Source: CANJBX01 sp035556735 (GTDB lineage Bacteria; Pseudomonadota; Alphaproteobacteria; Rhizobiales; Xanthobacteraceae). Taken from it: a stretch of 64,000 nt of DNA. This document shows, one piece after another, positions 41,577-51,009 of this stretch; within the stretch, counting starts at the first letter, position 1, and each line of letters starts with the position of its first letter. The notes under the pieces were generated by a model that was not told the DNA's origin, searched no databases, and saw only the letters and a program-made list of their open reading frames with translations. The position numbers and the translations under genes were made by a program. The stretch covers positions 256,641-320,640 of the forward strand of contig DATMFF010000014.1 in NCBI GenBank assembly GCA_035556735.1, given 5' to 3'.

Positions 41577-42359
41577 ATGAGTGAGCCCAAGGAATCCTAC
41601 GAAACCATTGCGGGCTGCAAGGTGCAGATGCTCCGAGGCGGCAAGGGAGCACCGCTCCTTTTTCTGCACGGCGGAGGCGGCGCCGGAGTATGGCTGCCGT
41701 TCTTCAAAAGCCTAGCCGAGAAGTTCGAGGTCATCGTGCCGGAGCATCCGGGCTTTGGACGTTCCAACATGCCGGACTGGCTCGACAACGTCGGCGACTT
41801 TGCGAACTTCTATCTGGAGTTCATGGACAAACTCGGCCTTACGGGCGTCAACCTCGTCGGTACGTCCTTGGGAGGCTGGATCGCGGCCGACCTCGCAGTG
41901 CGCGATAGTGGGCCGCTTCGCACGCTCACGCTGGTTGCACCCGCCGGCATCCACGTCCAAGGCGTTCCAAAGGGCGACATCTTCTTGTGGACACCCGAGC
42001 AGACCGTGCGCAACCTGTTCGCCGATCCGGCGATGGTGGAAATGGCTCTCAAGCGCACGCCCGACGAGGAGGAACGTCGTCGGCAGATGAAGAATGCACT
42101 CACGATGGCAAAGGTCGGATGGCAGCCGAGACTCTACGACCCGCATTTGCGCAAGTGGCTGCATCGCATTGAGGTGCCTACGCTGATTGTTTGGGGCGAC
42201 AGCGACAAGGTCATTCCCCCCGCCTACGGTCCGGCCTACCGCGACCTCATCCCAGGCTCTCGGCTCGAAATTCTCAAGAGCTGCGGACATCTGCCACACA
42301 TCGAAAAGGGTGCTGAGACCGTCGCACTGGTCACGAAGTTCATCGAGGAGGCGAAGTGA
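41577..42359 (+). CDS. Alpha/beta hydrolase (MhpC/meta-cleavage hydrolase-like)
   Basis: The 260-residue protein has the oxyanion segment LLFLHGGGGAG, the nucleophile Ser in VGTSLGGWIAADLA, an acid in WGDSDKVIPP and the catalytic His in CGHLPHIEK. The family includes carbon-carbon bond hydrolases of aromatic ring-cleavage pathways, which is suggestive next to flavin monooxygenases. Substrate unknown. The ATG follows GGGGGAG; the stop overlaps the next start (TGATG), so the two are translationally coupled. Confidence 0.86.
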   Translation: MSEPKESYETIAGCKVQMLRGGKGAPLLFLHGGGGAGVWLPFFKSLAEKFEVIVPEHPGFGRSNMPDWLDNVGDFANFYLEFMDKLGLTGVNLVGTSLGGWIAADLAVRDSGPLRTLTLVAPAGIHVQGVPKGDIFLWTPEQTVRNLFADPAMVEMALKRTPDEEERRRQMKNALTMAKVGWQPRLYDPHLRKWLHRIEVPTLIVWGDSDKVIPPAYGPAYRDLIPGSRLEILKSCGHLPHIEKGAETVALVTKFIEEAK

Positions 42360-43546
42360 TGGAATTCCACATGATCCATTTGATGCCCTTCGCGGATCTC
42401 GATCTCGACTACGACAAGAGCCACAACTCCGCCTGGGTGACGCTGCCCAATACCTATTACGACCCTGCCAAAGGGGCGAAGCTCTACAATCGCTACATCG
42501 ATGAGTTGGTCTACGCCGACCAACTCGGATTCGATGGCGTCTGCTGCAACGAGCATCACCAGAACGCCTACGGCTTGATGCCGATTCCGGGCGTGATTGC
42601 GGGCGCGCTGGTGCGCGAAACGAAGAACTGCAAAGTGGCCGTGCTCGGCCGCGCGCTGCCGCTGCTGACCTATCCGCTGTCCGTGGCGGAAGAGTATGCG
42701 ATGCTCGACAACATTTCGAACGGCCGGCTGATCGCCGGTTTCGTACGCGGCATCGGCGCGGAATATCATTCGACTGGCGTCAACCCCGCCGAGTCGCACG
42801 GCCGTTTCCACGAGGCGCACGACCTGATCATTCAGGCGTGGACCAAGCCGGGCCCCTCGCGCTACGAAGGCAAGTACTATCACTTCGACTACGTGAACAC
42901 TTGGCCGCGTCCCGTGCAGCAGCCGCATCCGCCGATCTGGATTCCCTCGCAAGGCAGCCGCGAGACGATCGAATGGTCGGCGCACCCCACGCGCAAGTAC
43001 ACCTACCTGCAGACCTTCAGCCCGGTCGAGCAGCTCAGGCGCTTCATGGGGCTCTATGCGCAGCAATGCGAGAAGTACGGCTATCAAGTGCAGCCACAGC
43101 AGCTCGGCTGGGCGACGCCCATCTACGTGAGCGACACGGATGAATCCGCCATACGCGAAGCGCGGCCGCACATCGAGGCGTTCTACAACAAGTTCCTGCG
43201 CATGCCGATCGAGATGCTGCTCCCGCCCGGCTATCTCTCCCTCGCCTCACTGGCCGCCGTCGGCGACAAAGCGCGCGCCGCTGCCGCGCGTCCGAAGGCG
43301 TTGACCATCGAGAGTGTCATCGAACAGGGCATGTTCCTGTGCGGCAGCGCTGACACGGTGGCGCAGCAGCTTGAGCATCACCAGAAGGAAGTCGGGTACG
43401 GCAAGGTCATTGCGATGATGCAGTTCGGCACGTTGCCGCACGACCTGACCAAGCGCAGCATGGAGCTTTTCGCCGGCAAGGTGATGCCGCGCCTGCGGCA
43501 CATCGGCGAAAACACGGCTCCCGTGGTGGTCGAAGCCGCCGAGTGA
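42359..43546 (+). CDS. LLM-class flavin-dependent oxidoreductase
   Basis: The 395-residue protein resembles the divergent LLM protein in architecture but not closely in sequence: EFHMIHLMPFADLDLDY, VCCNEHHQNAYGLMPIP, LISNGRLIAGFVRGIG-type strands (ISNGRLIAGFVRGIGAEYHS) and IWIPSQGSRETIEWSAHP. It should use FMNH2 to oxygenate an unknown molecule. The ATG overlaps the hydrolase stop; a GTG one codon earlier is also in frame. Together with the hydrolase it looks like a two-gene operon for ring or ester oxidation. Confidence 0.88.
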   Translation: MEFHMIHLMPFADLDLDYDKSHNSAWVTLPNTYYDPAKGAKLYNRYIDELVYADQLGFDGVCCNEHHQNAYGLMPIPGVIAGALVRETKNCKVAVLGRALPLLTYPLSVAEEYAMLDNISNGRLIAGFVRGIGAEYHSTGVNPAESHGRFHEAHDLIIQAWTKPGPSRYEGKYYHFDYVNTWPRPVQQPHPPIWIPSQGSRETIEWSAHPTRKYTYLQTFSPVEQLRRFMGLYAQQCEKYGYQVQPQQLGWATPIYVSDTDESAIREARPHIEAFYNKFLRMPIEMLLPPGYLSLASLAAVGDKARAAAARPKALTIESVIEQGMFLCGSADTVAQQLEHHQKEVGYGKVIAMMQFGTLPHDLTKRSMELFAGKVMPRLRHIGENTAPVVVEAAE

Positions 43547-43612
43547 CAAATTGACAATGGCCTTTGACCGGCCGCGCTCTCCCCCCTGAGGCCGGCTGCG
43601 TGCATGGACGCG

Positions 43613-43846
43613 CTACTCGTGGGGTTCGTCGCGGCCGGGCACTCCTTCGTTGAAGGCAACCGGCGCGTCGTCGGGCTGCTCGACCTGCTCGACCGCGTCG
43701 TTTTCCCCTGCCGGCACGGCGCCCTCGACATCGACCGGTTCGCTCTCGATCAGCGCCGGCGCTTCGTCGACGCTCTCGTCATAAGACAGATGCTTGGCCC
43801 GCCGCTTCGGGCCGGCGGTGCGGCTACCTTTGCATGATCGGTCCAT
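43613..43846 (-). CDS. Small acidic hypothetical protein (77 aa)
   Basis: The product begins MDRSCKGSRTAGPKRRAKHL and then is Glu/Asp-rich (DEAPALIESEPVDVEGAVPAGENDAVEQVEQ), likely disordered. Similar short proteins with an MDRSCKGS start occur in Rhizobiales. A TTG two codons upstream is in frame; the ATG is taken as start. No motif or signal peptide is seen and the role is unknown. Confidence 0.6.
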   Translation of the reverse strand: MDRSCKGSRTAGPKRRAKHLSYDESVDEAPALIESEPVDVEGAVPAGENDAVEQVEQPDDAPVAFNEGVPGRDEPHE

Positions 43847-43953
43847 GTGCAATCCTCGCCAATAGCGTCAGCCTAGCGGACGCGCCGACGCGGGACTTGA
43901 GCTGTCTCAAAGAAATCGGAGATGCAAGTCGCGGGCGCCGAGGGCACTCGGGT

Positions 43954-44598
43954 CTACTGGCACATGGCCTTGGTGACGACGTGCTCGATCGGGCACTCAC
44001 CCGGCAATGGTTTGCGGCCATTCAGATAGGCCTGCGCCGGACAGTTCTCCGCCGTCTGGTAGTCAAGGCTGCTCCCGGAGGTGAAGCCCTTGGCCTTGCA
44101 CATCTCGTCCGCTGCAACACGGCAGTCCGGCGCACCATTCGGCGCAATCGCGCAACGCTCGCGGCCATTGACGATGCGCGTTGAGCCGAGCCGCCCAAGC
44201 ACGTCAACGGTTCCTCTGGTGGCGTCAGCCGCCCCCTTCGCCATCGTGGCCGCAACATCTGCGGTGCCCTTCGCTGCGGAGCCTGCAGAATCGCCAAGGC
44301 CACCCATGCCACGCCACGTATTGTCGAAGCTCTTGCGCATGCCGGCGCCGGCCTCGTCCATCCATCGGCCGACGCTTTCGAGAAATCCCGGTCGGCGCTC
44401 CGGCCCGGGTGGTGTTGCTGAAGACAACGGTGCGGACGGCTGAGGCTGAGCAGGCGCAGGTGCCAGCCCGGCGCTGGGTTGTCCGCCCGTGGGATTTTGC
44501 GCTACGGCCGGGAAAGCGAGCATCACCAAAATCGCCGAGACGATCGCACGCGCCGCGGCGGCCCGGCCCGGAGTTGCTGCTGATGCTGGTCGTGTCAT
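43954..44598 (-). CDS. Exported Cys-containing hypothetical protein (214 aa)
   Basis: The product has a signal peptide (residues about 15-33, VSAILVMLAFPAVAQ), a Pro/Ala/Gln-rich linker, a helical region around GMRKSFDNTWRGMGGLGDSAGSAAKG and a C-terminal domain with five Cys (RERCAIAPNGAPDCRVAADEMCKAKG; AENCPAQAY; GECPIE). These Cys may form disulfides in the periplasm. Conserved in Bradyrhizobiaceae-type genomes; no function is assigned. Confidence 0.68.
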   Translation of the reverse strand: MTRPASAATPGRAAAARAIVSAILVMLAFPAVAQNPTGGQPSAGLAPAPAQPQPSAPLSSATPPGPERRPGFLESVGRWMDEAGAGMRKSFDNTWRGMGGLGDSAGSAAKGTADVAATMAKGAADATRGTVDVLGRLGSTRIVNGRERCAIAPNGAPDCRVAADEMCKAKGFTSGSSLDYQTAENCPAQAYLNGRKPLPGECPIEHVVTKAMCQ

Positions 44599-44742
44599 CT
44601 CGCCTATCGTCCGCTTCGACCCCCGGCGCAGCCCCCACTGGCTTTTCGGTCCCTTCGGCCAGAGCGGTTACGCTGCGCTAGGAACGTCCTGGATCCAAAT
44701 TTAAGGTACCGGGCCTGAAAAGGCCACTCCGAGCAGCACAAC

Positions 44743-45324
44743 CTAGACTAACCATGTGACGATTACGAAACCCGCGACGATCGTGAGCGCACTGATGGTC
44801 ACCCAGAAGCCGAGACGCTCCTCGATGATGGCGCGGGCACGCACGCCGAAGCGGCTGATCAGGAACGCAACGAGATAGAACCGAATGCCGCGCGAAATCG
44901 CCGAGAACAGCACGAACAGCGGAAGGCTGTAACCGGCGAATCCGGCCGTGATCGTGACGATCTTATATGGGATCGGGGTAACGCCCTTGCCGAGAATGAT
45001 CCAGGCGCCGTAGTCGCGGTAGGCGTCGCGAAACGTTTCAATCTTTTCGCCGTGACCGTAGAGCTGGACCACCCAATGCCCGATGGTGTCGTAAAGGAAC
45101 GCGCCGATCAGATAGCCCAGCACGCCTCCCGCCACGGAGGCCAGTGTGCATACCGTCGCGTAGTACCAAGCGCGATCCGGACGCGCCAACGCCATCGGGA
45201 TCATCATCACGTCGGGAGGAACCGGAAAGAACGAACTCTCCGCGAACGACACGGCGCCCATCAGCCACGTCGCGTAGGGCTTGCCGGCGGCGTCGATGCA
45301 CCAGTCATAAAGGCGTCGAAGCAT
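44743..45324 (-). CDS. DedA/YqaA-family membrane protein
   Basis: The 193-residue membrane protein shows the DedA/YqaA pattern: SFAESSFFPVPPDVMMIPMAL, a GKGVTPIPYKIVTITAGFAGY segment with the conserved Pro/Arg-type re-entrant loop, and several transmembrane helices. DedA-family proteins affect membrane lipid or undecaprenyl phosphate handling. The gene lies alone between the exported hypothetical and hisE on the same strand. Confidence 0.85.
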   Translation of the reverse strand: MLRRLYDWCIDAAGKPYATWLMGAVSFAESSFFPVPPDVMMIPMALARPDRAWYYATVCTLASVAGGVLGYLIGAFLYDTIGHWVVQLYGHGEKIETFRDAYRDYGAWIILGKGVTPIPYKIVTITAGFAGYSLPLFVLFSAISRGIRFYLVAFLISRFGVRARAIIEERLGFWVTISALTIVAGFVIVTWLV

Positions 45325-45428
45325 GGCGACCTTGATCGATTGTCTGGAAGGGTCGGTCTAGTGGCGCGCGTGCATAGCATCTTGCCGCGTCCGGCGCATC
45401 GACTTTGACACCGCGATCAAATCGGCGG

Positions 45429-45806
45429 CTAGCGGCGCTTGCGCATCCGGCGCATCGGAAATACCGCGACCTTGGAACGCGCTTTGGCGTCATTGTCTTT
45501 GAGGAGCTTTTCGGCAATCCCGAACAGGCGCTCCCGCCGGTCCATCTCCTTCCAGACGTCCTTCGGATCGACGCCGAAGGCGACCCATAAGACCACTAGG
45601 TTGTAGAGCAAATCGGCGCTCTCACGGACGAGGTTCTCGCGACTGCCGTGCGCAGCGTCGATGACGACCTCGACAGCCTCCTCACCCAGCTTCTTCGCGA
45701 CCTTCGATCGGCCTGCACGCAACAGCCGCGCCGTCCGCGACGTGGCCGGATCCGCGTCGCGGGCGTTGAGCACCGCGTCATGCAGCCGCTCGATCGAATC
45801 ACTCAT
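45429..45806 (-). CDS. hisE: Phosphoribosyl-ATP pyrophosphatase-like protein
   Basis: The 125-residue protein has the MazG-like all-alpha pyrophosphatase motif: KVAKKLGEEAVEVVIDA and ENLVRESADLLYNLVVLWV, the acidic metal ligands of HisE, which hydrolyses phosphoribosyl-ATP to the AMP form in histidine synthesis. It is isolated from other his genes and has a basic C-terminal tail (PMRRMRKRR), so it may be a second copy or a related pyrophosphohydrolase. Confidence 0.8.
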   Translation of the reverse strand: MSDSIERLHDAVLNARDADPATSRTARLLRAGRSKVAKKLGEEAVEVVIDAAHGSRENLVRESADLLYNLVVLWVAFGVDPKDVWKEMDRRERLFGIAEKLLKDNDAKARSKVAVFPMRRMRKRR

Positions 45807-45907
45807 GTACGAAGATTACCGCCAACTGGCACGAAACGGGTTAATGACGTGCTGCAAACCGCCAGGCGAAGCCACCCGACGAGCCGACGCCGGCCGCTCG
45901 AGAGTCC

Positions 45908-46288
45908 TTACCAATACGGATAGCCCGGAGGAGGGCCGTAATAGGGATAGGCGTACGGCCGCGGACCGTAATACGGGTAGGCCGGCCCGTAACCGCCGTA
46001 AGGATAGTAATAACCATGGTTGTAGCGGTGACGGCGGGAGGCCGAGATCGCGGCGATCGTCCCAGCAACGACGCCGAACATGGCAATTGCTGCGGCGGGA
46101 TTGCCACCCCGATGAACGCGGCGGCGTGAGCTGATATCGGTGGGGAGGCTAGCCGACTGCGCTGGGCCCACAACCGGACGCTCGCTTGCCGCTGCAGGGG
46201 CGGCCCGCACCGGTTCGATCCCGAAACTGGTCAACGCCAGAGCCGCGGCGACCGCGCCCGTGACGATTCGAGTGATCTGCTTGCGCAT
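45908..46288 (-). CDS. Exported hypothetical protein with Gly/Tyr/Pro-rich tail
   Basis: The 126-residue product has an N-terminal signal (residues about 6-24), one hydrophobic segment in the middle (NPAAAIAMFGVVAGTIAAI) and a tail rich in Tyr, Pro and Gly (YPYGGYGPAYPYYGP). Such PYGGYGP tails are frequent in small Rhizobiales envelope proteins. A strong GAGGAGGCC Shine-Dalgarno precedes the ATG; an earlier in-frame start adds sixteen residues and is less likely. Function unknown. Confidence 0.68.
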   Translation of the reverse strand: MRKQITRIVTGAVAAALALTSFGIEPVRAAPAAASERPVVGPAQSASLPTDISSRRRVHRGGNPAAAIAMFGVVAGTIAAISASRRHRYNHGYYYPYGGYGPAYPYYGPRPYAYPYYGPPPGYPYW

Positions 46289-46468
46289 GGGGCCTCCTCG
46301 AGGCGGATAGCCGGACGGCAGTGATACACCTCTCAAGGTGCAGCGTGGGATATCCCACGAGTCCAGAGCTAACGCTCAATGTGGGTAATCTGTTGCGGAT
46401 TTCCAATTCAATTCGCGTTATTTTGATCATCTTTGTGACAGAGGGCGTGCTGCGTTGCAGCGAGACCG

Positions 46469-49400
46469 TCAGGAGCCGTCAACGAGCAGGCTAACATTGC
46501 CACCAGCCGCGGCCGTGTTCACGGATATCGTCTGCTCCAGCGCAAAGCGCTGGACATAATCCGGCCCCCCCGCTTTTGGTCCCGTGCCAGACAGGCCATT
46601 GCCACCAAATGGTTGCGAACCCACGACCGCGCCAATCATGCTGCGGTTGACATAGACATTACCGGTCGGCAATCGCGCCACGATACGATCGACTGTGGAT
46701 TGAATGCGCGACTGGATACCGAGCGTCAGCCCATAGCCGTTGGCGGCGATAGCGTCGGTCACAGCGGCGATCTCGTCGGCCGCGAAACGCACCACGTGCA
46801 ACACCGGCCCGAACACTTCTTCCTGCAAATCACGCACATCGCTCAGTGCAACGATGGCCGGAGCGACGAAGGTACCGTGGGGAGGCAGCGTGCAGGCAGC
46901 GTCCCAACGAAACAAGACGCGGGAACGCATGCGTTCGATCCATCGGTCGAGATGGGCCTTCGCGTCCGCATCGATCACCGGACCGACGTGCGTGGCGACA
47001 TCGCGCGGATCGCCGACCAGCAGTTCGCGCACGGCCCCGGCGATCATCTCAATCAGATGATCCGCGACATCGTCTTGCACGCAGAGCAGCCGCAGCGCGG
47101 AGCAGCGCTGGCCAGCGGAGCGAAAAGCCGACGTCACGACGTCGTCGGTCACCTGCTCCGGCAGGGCGGTGGCATCCACGATCATCGCGTTGATGCCGCC
47201 CGTCTCCGCGATCAGCGGCACAATGGGGCCTTGCCGTAACGCGAGCGCACGGTTGATGGCATGCGCGACCGGAACCGAGCCGGTGAATGCCACACCCGCC
47301 GTACGCGGGTCCGACACGAGCGCCGCTCCGACGCCGCCGGCGCCTGGAACGAGATGCAGGGCAGTGTGTGGAATCCCGGCCGCATGCAGCAACGCGACCA
47401 CATCGGCTGCAATCAGCGGCGTCTGCTCCGCGGGCTTGGCGACGACGCTGTTGCCGGCGAGCAGCGCCGCGACGATCTGGCCAGTGAAGATCGCCAACGG
47501 GAAGTTCCACGGGCTGATGCACACGAACACACCACGGCCGCGATAGCAAAGTCGATTGGTTTCCCCGGTCGGACCGGGCAACGTCATGCCTGCCAACCGC
47601 ACACGCGCCTCGCCTGCGTAATATCGGCAGAAGTCTGCCGCCTCCCGGATCTCGGCGAGGGCGTCATCGAGCGTCTTGCCGCCCTCGCGCTGAAGCAGCG
47701 CGATCAGGCGCCCGCGCTCGGCTTCGATGCGGTCCGCCGCCCGTTCGATGGTCTGTGCGCGCACCTCCAAGGGCGTAGCGGCCCAGGCAGGGAAGCCATC
47801 TTGTGCGGCAGCCATTGCAGCCTCGGTGACACCCTCGCTGGCTTCCACCACCCGACCGATTACTGCTCCGTCGATAGGCGAGCACACGTCGCGGCCCTGC
47901 TCCGTCCACGCCCTGCCGTTGATGACAGGAGCCGCCGTGTCGCGCGGTGTCGCCCTGGAGATCTCCGCCGTGAGCGCGCTCAGGGCGGCGCGATCTCCGA
48001 ATTCCACCCCACGTGAGTTCCGGCGCGGGGCAAACAGATCTCCCGGCAATGGGATACGAGGGTTGCGGGCAACCTCCGGCGTCGCAATCCAGCTCTGCGG
48101 ACGCCTCAGGATCTGGGCCACCGGCACGCTCCGATCGGCCGCCACCGATACGAACGACGTGTTGGCCCCATTTTCGAGCAGGCGACGAACGAGGTAGGCG
48201 AGCAGATCGCGATGTCCCCCCACTGGCGCGTAGACGCGGCATAGCGCTTGCGGGAACCGAGCCGAGAGTTCCCCATAGAGCGCCTCCCCCATCCCGTGCA
48301 GCCGCTGGAACTCGTACCCGCCGACGCCTCCGGCGTCCTCGATGACACACGCTACGGTCAGCGCATTGTGGGTGGCGAACTGGGGATAAAGCCGCGGACG
48401 TGCCGCCAACAGGCGACGCATGCAGGCGCTGTAGCTAAGATCGGTCATGGCCTTGCGCGTGAACACAGGATAGTCCGCCAGCCCGCGCTCCTGCGCCCGC
48501 TTGATCTCCGTATCCCAATAGGCCCCTTTGACCAGCCTCACCATGAACCGGCGCTCGAGGCGCTCGGCCGCTGCCACCATCCAGTCGATCACTTGGAGGG
48601 CTCGCTTCTGATACGACTGCACCGCCAGTCCGAACCCCGCCCAACCGGCCAGCGACGGATCGGCCATGACACGTCCAACCACTTCGAGCGAGATTTCGAG
48701 GCGATCCGCCTCCTCCGCGTCGACGGTGAAGCCGAGGTCGAACCGCTTCGCCCGCCGCGCCAAGTCGAGCACGCGAGGCGTAAGTTCAGCCAGGACGCGC
48801 TCGCGCGACACCGCCTCGTAACGCGGATGAAGCGCCGACAATTTGACCGAAATTCCCGGCCGCACGGCCGACAACGCATTCCCCGCCGCTCGGCCAATCT
48901 TTTCAATGGCGTCGTCGTACCGGCTGAAGTAGCGCTCTGCGTCGGCGGCGGTGCGGGCGCCCTCCCCCAGCATATCGAATGAGTACGGTTGCTCGTCTTT
49001 CCGGGCCCGCGCCAGCGCTTCACCGATGGTCTGCCCTAGCACGAAATGCGATCCCAGCAGGCGCATTGCCTGGCGCGTGGCCGCCCGGACAGCAGGTTGG
49101 CCCAGCCGCCGCACCAGCCCCCGCAACAATCCTTCAGGCTGTTCTTCCGGCGCGAAGATGCGCGCGGACACGCCGAGCGCCCAGGCCGAGGCCGACACCA
49201 AGAGGCTGTCGGAGCGCAGTTGGTGCTGGGGGAAATCGGCCACCGCCGACAGCCTATCTTCGATCAGGCTGTCGGCGGTGGCGTCATCCGGAACGCGCAG
49301 CAGTGCCTCAGCCAACACCATCAGGGCGAGGCCCTCCTTGGTCGAAAGCGAGTATTCGTGCAGGAAGTCCTCAATGCCGCCGAGGCCGCCGGTGCGGGAG

Positions 49401-49570
49401 CGGATGGCCTCGACCAATCCTTGGGCGCAGGCATCAATCCGGGCTTCAGCTTCGGGAGGCCGCGGTGCCTGCGCCAGGAACTGTGCTGCAATGGGTTCGT
49501 CAGGCGGCGCGTAGGCGGCCGCAAGCGGCGGCAGGACCGCCTTCGCACGGAGAGCTTCGGGATCGCTCAT
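46469..49570 (-). CDS. putA: Bifunctional proline dehydrogenase / L-glutamate gamma-semialdehyde dehydrogenase
   Basis: The 1033-residue PutA oxidises proline to glutamate with FAD and NAD. The N-terminal region is the proline dehydrogenase barrel (SVKLSALHPRYE, VRLVKGAYWDTEIKRAQ), and the C-terminal half the aldehyde dehydrogenase with ETGGINAMIV and catalytic Cys in SAGQRCSALR. It lacks the ribbon-helix-helix DNA-binding domain of the trifunctional enterobacterial PutA, so proline control of transcription must use another regulator. Substrate channelling between the two sites is typical of this family. Confidence 0.95.
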   Translation of the reverse strand: MSDPEALRAKAVLPPLAAAYAPPDEPIAAQFLAQAPRPPEAEARIDACAQGLVEAIRSRTGGLGGIEDFLHEYSLSTKEGLALMVLAEALLRVPDDATADSLIEDRLSAVADFPQHQLRSDSLLVSASAWALGVSARIFAPEEQPEGLLRGLVRRLGQPAVRAATRQAMRLLGSHFVLGQTIGEALARARKDEQPYSFDMLGEGARTAADAERYFSRYDDAIEKIGRAAGNALSAVRPGISVKLSALHPRYEAVSRERVLAELTPRVLDLARRAKRFDLGFTVDAEEADRLEISLEVVGRVMADPSLAGWAGFGLAVQSYQKRALQVIDWMVAAAERLERRFMVRLVKGAYWDTEIKRAQERGLADYPVFTRKAMTDLSYSACMRRLLAARPRLYPQFATHNALTVACVIEDAGGVGGYEFQRLHGMGEALYGELSARFPQALCRVYAPVGGHRDLLAYLVRRLLENGANTSFVSVAADRSVPVAQILRRPQSWIATPEVARNPRIPLPGDLFAPRRNSRGVEFGDRAALSALTAEISRATPRDTAAPVINGRAWTEQGRDVCSPIDGAVIGRVVEASEGVTEAAMAAAQDGFPAWAATPLEVRAQTIERAADRIEAERGRLIALLQREGGKTLDDALAEIREAADFCRYYAGEARVRLAGMTLPGPTGETNRLCYRGRGVFVCISPWNFPLAIFTGQIVAALLAGNSVVAKPAEQTPLIAADVVALLHAAGIPHTALHLVPGAGGVGAALVSDPRTAGVAFTGSVPVAHAINRALALRQGPIVPLIAETGGINAMIVDATALPEQVTDDVVTSAFRSAGQRCSALRLLCVQDDVADHLIEMIAGAVRELLVGDPRDVATHVGPVIDADAKAHLDRWIERMRSRVLFRWDAACTLPPHGTFVAPAIVALSDVRDLQEEVFGPVLHVVRFAADEIAAVTDAIAANGYGLTLGIQSRIQSTVDRIVARLPTGNVYVNRSMIGAVVGSQPFGGNGLSGTGPKAGGPDYVQRFALEQTISVNTAAAGGNVSLLVDGS

Positions 49571-49846
49571 GGCCTTTCTTCACCCTGGCGACGCAGGTCG
49601 CGGGGATCTCTCACGCACGCTGCTACCGCCTGCGATTTCGGGCGACACATTGCCGCAAGAGTGTGCACGGCGTGCCTCGCGAACGCCCACGGATCGGGCG
49701 TAGTCTTGCTCTTTGATGCGGCATGTTCTTTGCTAATGCTGCTTTTAGCTAGGGATCGTGGGGGGCGTCCGACAGCACGGGTGCGGCGCTGCATTGGCGA
49801 TACTTCCGGACAATAATCGACGACATCAAAACAAGGATCCGTTTCC

Positions 49847-50890
49847 ATGGGCGTTTTTCCGATCATCCGTACGGTGCGCGTGGGAGCAGCGCTCGCTTCC
49901 GCCGCGGCGCTCGCGGCGCTGCTCGCCGGCGGCCCTGCCAGCGCGCAAACATCGATCAAATTTTCCCTCGACTTCAAGTTCGAAGGTCCGTCTGCTCCTT
50001 TCGTGACCGCGATCGACAAGGGCTATTACAAGGCCGAAGGACTGGACGTGACGATCGACTCGGCTGCCGGATCGCTGGAACCGATCAACCGGGTGGCATC
50101 CGGCACCTACGACATGGGGTTCGGCGACATCAATTCGCTGATCAAGTTCCGCGATGCCAATCCCAACACCCCGATCAAGGCGATTTTCGTCGTTTACAAC
50201 AAGCCGCCCTTCGCGATCGTAGGCCGCAAGAGCCGTGGCGTGGTGATGCCCAAGGACCTTGAAGGCAAGAAGCTCGGAGCTCCTGCGCCTGACGGGGCCT
50301 ATGCGCAATGGAAGATTTTCGTCCAGGCCAATGACATCGACGCTTCCAAAGTGGCTATTGAGAATGTCGGCTTTCCGGTGCGCGAGCCAATGCTCGCGGC
50401 GGGACAGGTCGATGCCATCACGGGATTCTCGTTTTCCTCGTTCATCAACCTCAAGGATCGCGGAGTTCCGGTCGACGACATTACCGTGATGTTGATGGCC
50501 GATTACGGGGTCAACCTCTACGGCAACGCGATTATCGTAAATCCTAAATTCGCGGCGGAAAAGCCAGAGGCGGTGAAGGGCTTCCTGCGAGCCTTCCTGA
50601 AAGGATTGCAGGACACGGTTCGCAATCCTGCTGCCGCGGTCGAGTCGGTGATCAAGCGCAACGACGTCGCCAAGAAGGAAGTCGAACTCGAGCGGCTGCG
50701 CATGGCAATACGCGACAACATCGTGACGCCCGAAGTAAAGGCCAATGGGTTCGGGGGCGTCGATATGGCCAAGCTCGACAAATCGATCGACCAGATCGCC
50801 CTGACCTACACGTTCAAAGCCAAGCCTAAGGGCAGTGACATCTTTGATGAGTCGTTCCTGCCACCGGCCGACGCACGCAAAGTGAAATAA
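49847..50890 (+). CDS. ABC transporter substrate-binding protein (NMT1/SsuA/TauA-like)
   Basis: The 347-residue exported protein has a signal peptide (residues 12-33) and the Periplasmic Binding Protein type 2 fold with FKFEGPSAPFVTAIDKGYYKAEGLDV, VASGTYDMGFGDINSLI, and a long helical C-terminal domain. The NMT1/THI5-like group serves uptake of nitrate, taurine, sulfonates, or pyrimidines. No ligand can be read. ATG behind AAGGATCCG. The ATPase and permease genes follow on the same strand. Confidence 0.9.
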   Translation: MGVFPIIRTVRVGAALASAAALAALLAGGPASAQTSIKFSLDFKFEGPSAPFVTAIDKGYYKAEGLDVTIDSAAGSLEPINRVASGTYDMGFGDINSLIKFRDANPNTPIKAIFVVYNKPPFAIVGRKSRGVVMPKDLEGKKLGAPAPDGAYAQWKIFVQANDIDASKVAIENVGFPVREPMLAAGQVDAITGFSFSSFINLKDRGVPVDDITVMLMADYGVNLYGNAIIVNPKFAAEKPEAVKGFLRAFLKGLQDTVRNPAAAVESVIKRNDVAKKEVELERLRMAIRDNIVTPEVKANGFGGVDMAKLDKSIDQIALTYTFKAKPKGSDIFDESFLPPADARKVK

Positions 50891-51009
50891 AGTGTCGACG
50901 ACACCGGTTGTGGGGCGCCACCGCAGTGCCATGCGCTGTGGTGGCCGCATGACCCTGCGGCCAGCCGCGTTCGGTCCGGATCGGCCATCTTCGAGTTGGA
51001 CAGCCTGAC

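Noticed and set aside
49571..49846. Regulator-specific operator between putA and the ABC gene
   Set aside because: The AT-richer stretch before the ABC gene has weak dyad symmetry (GCAT...ATGC), but no match to a known regulator motif strong enough to report.
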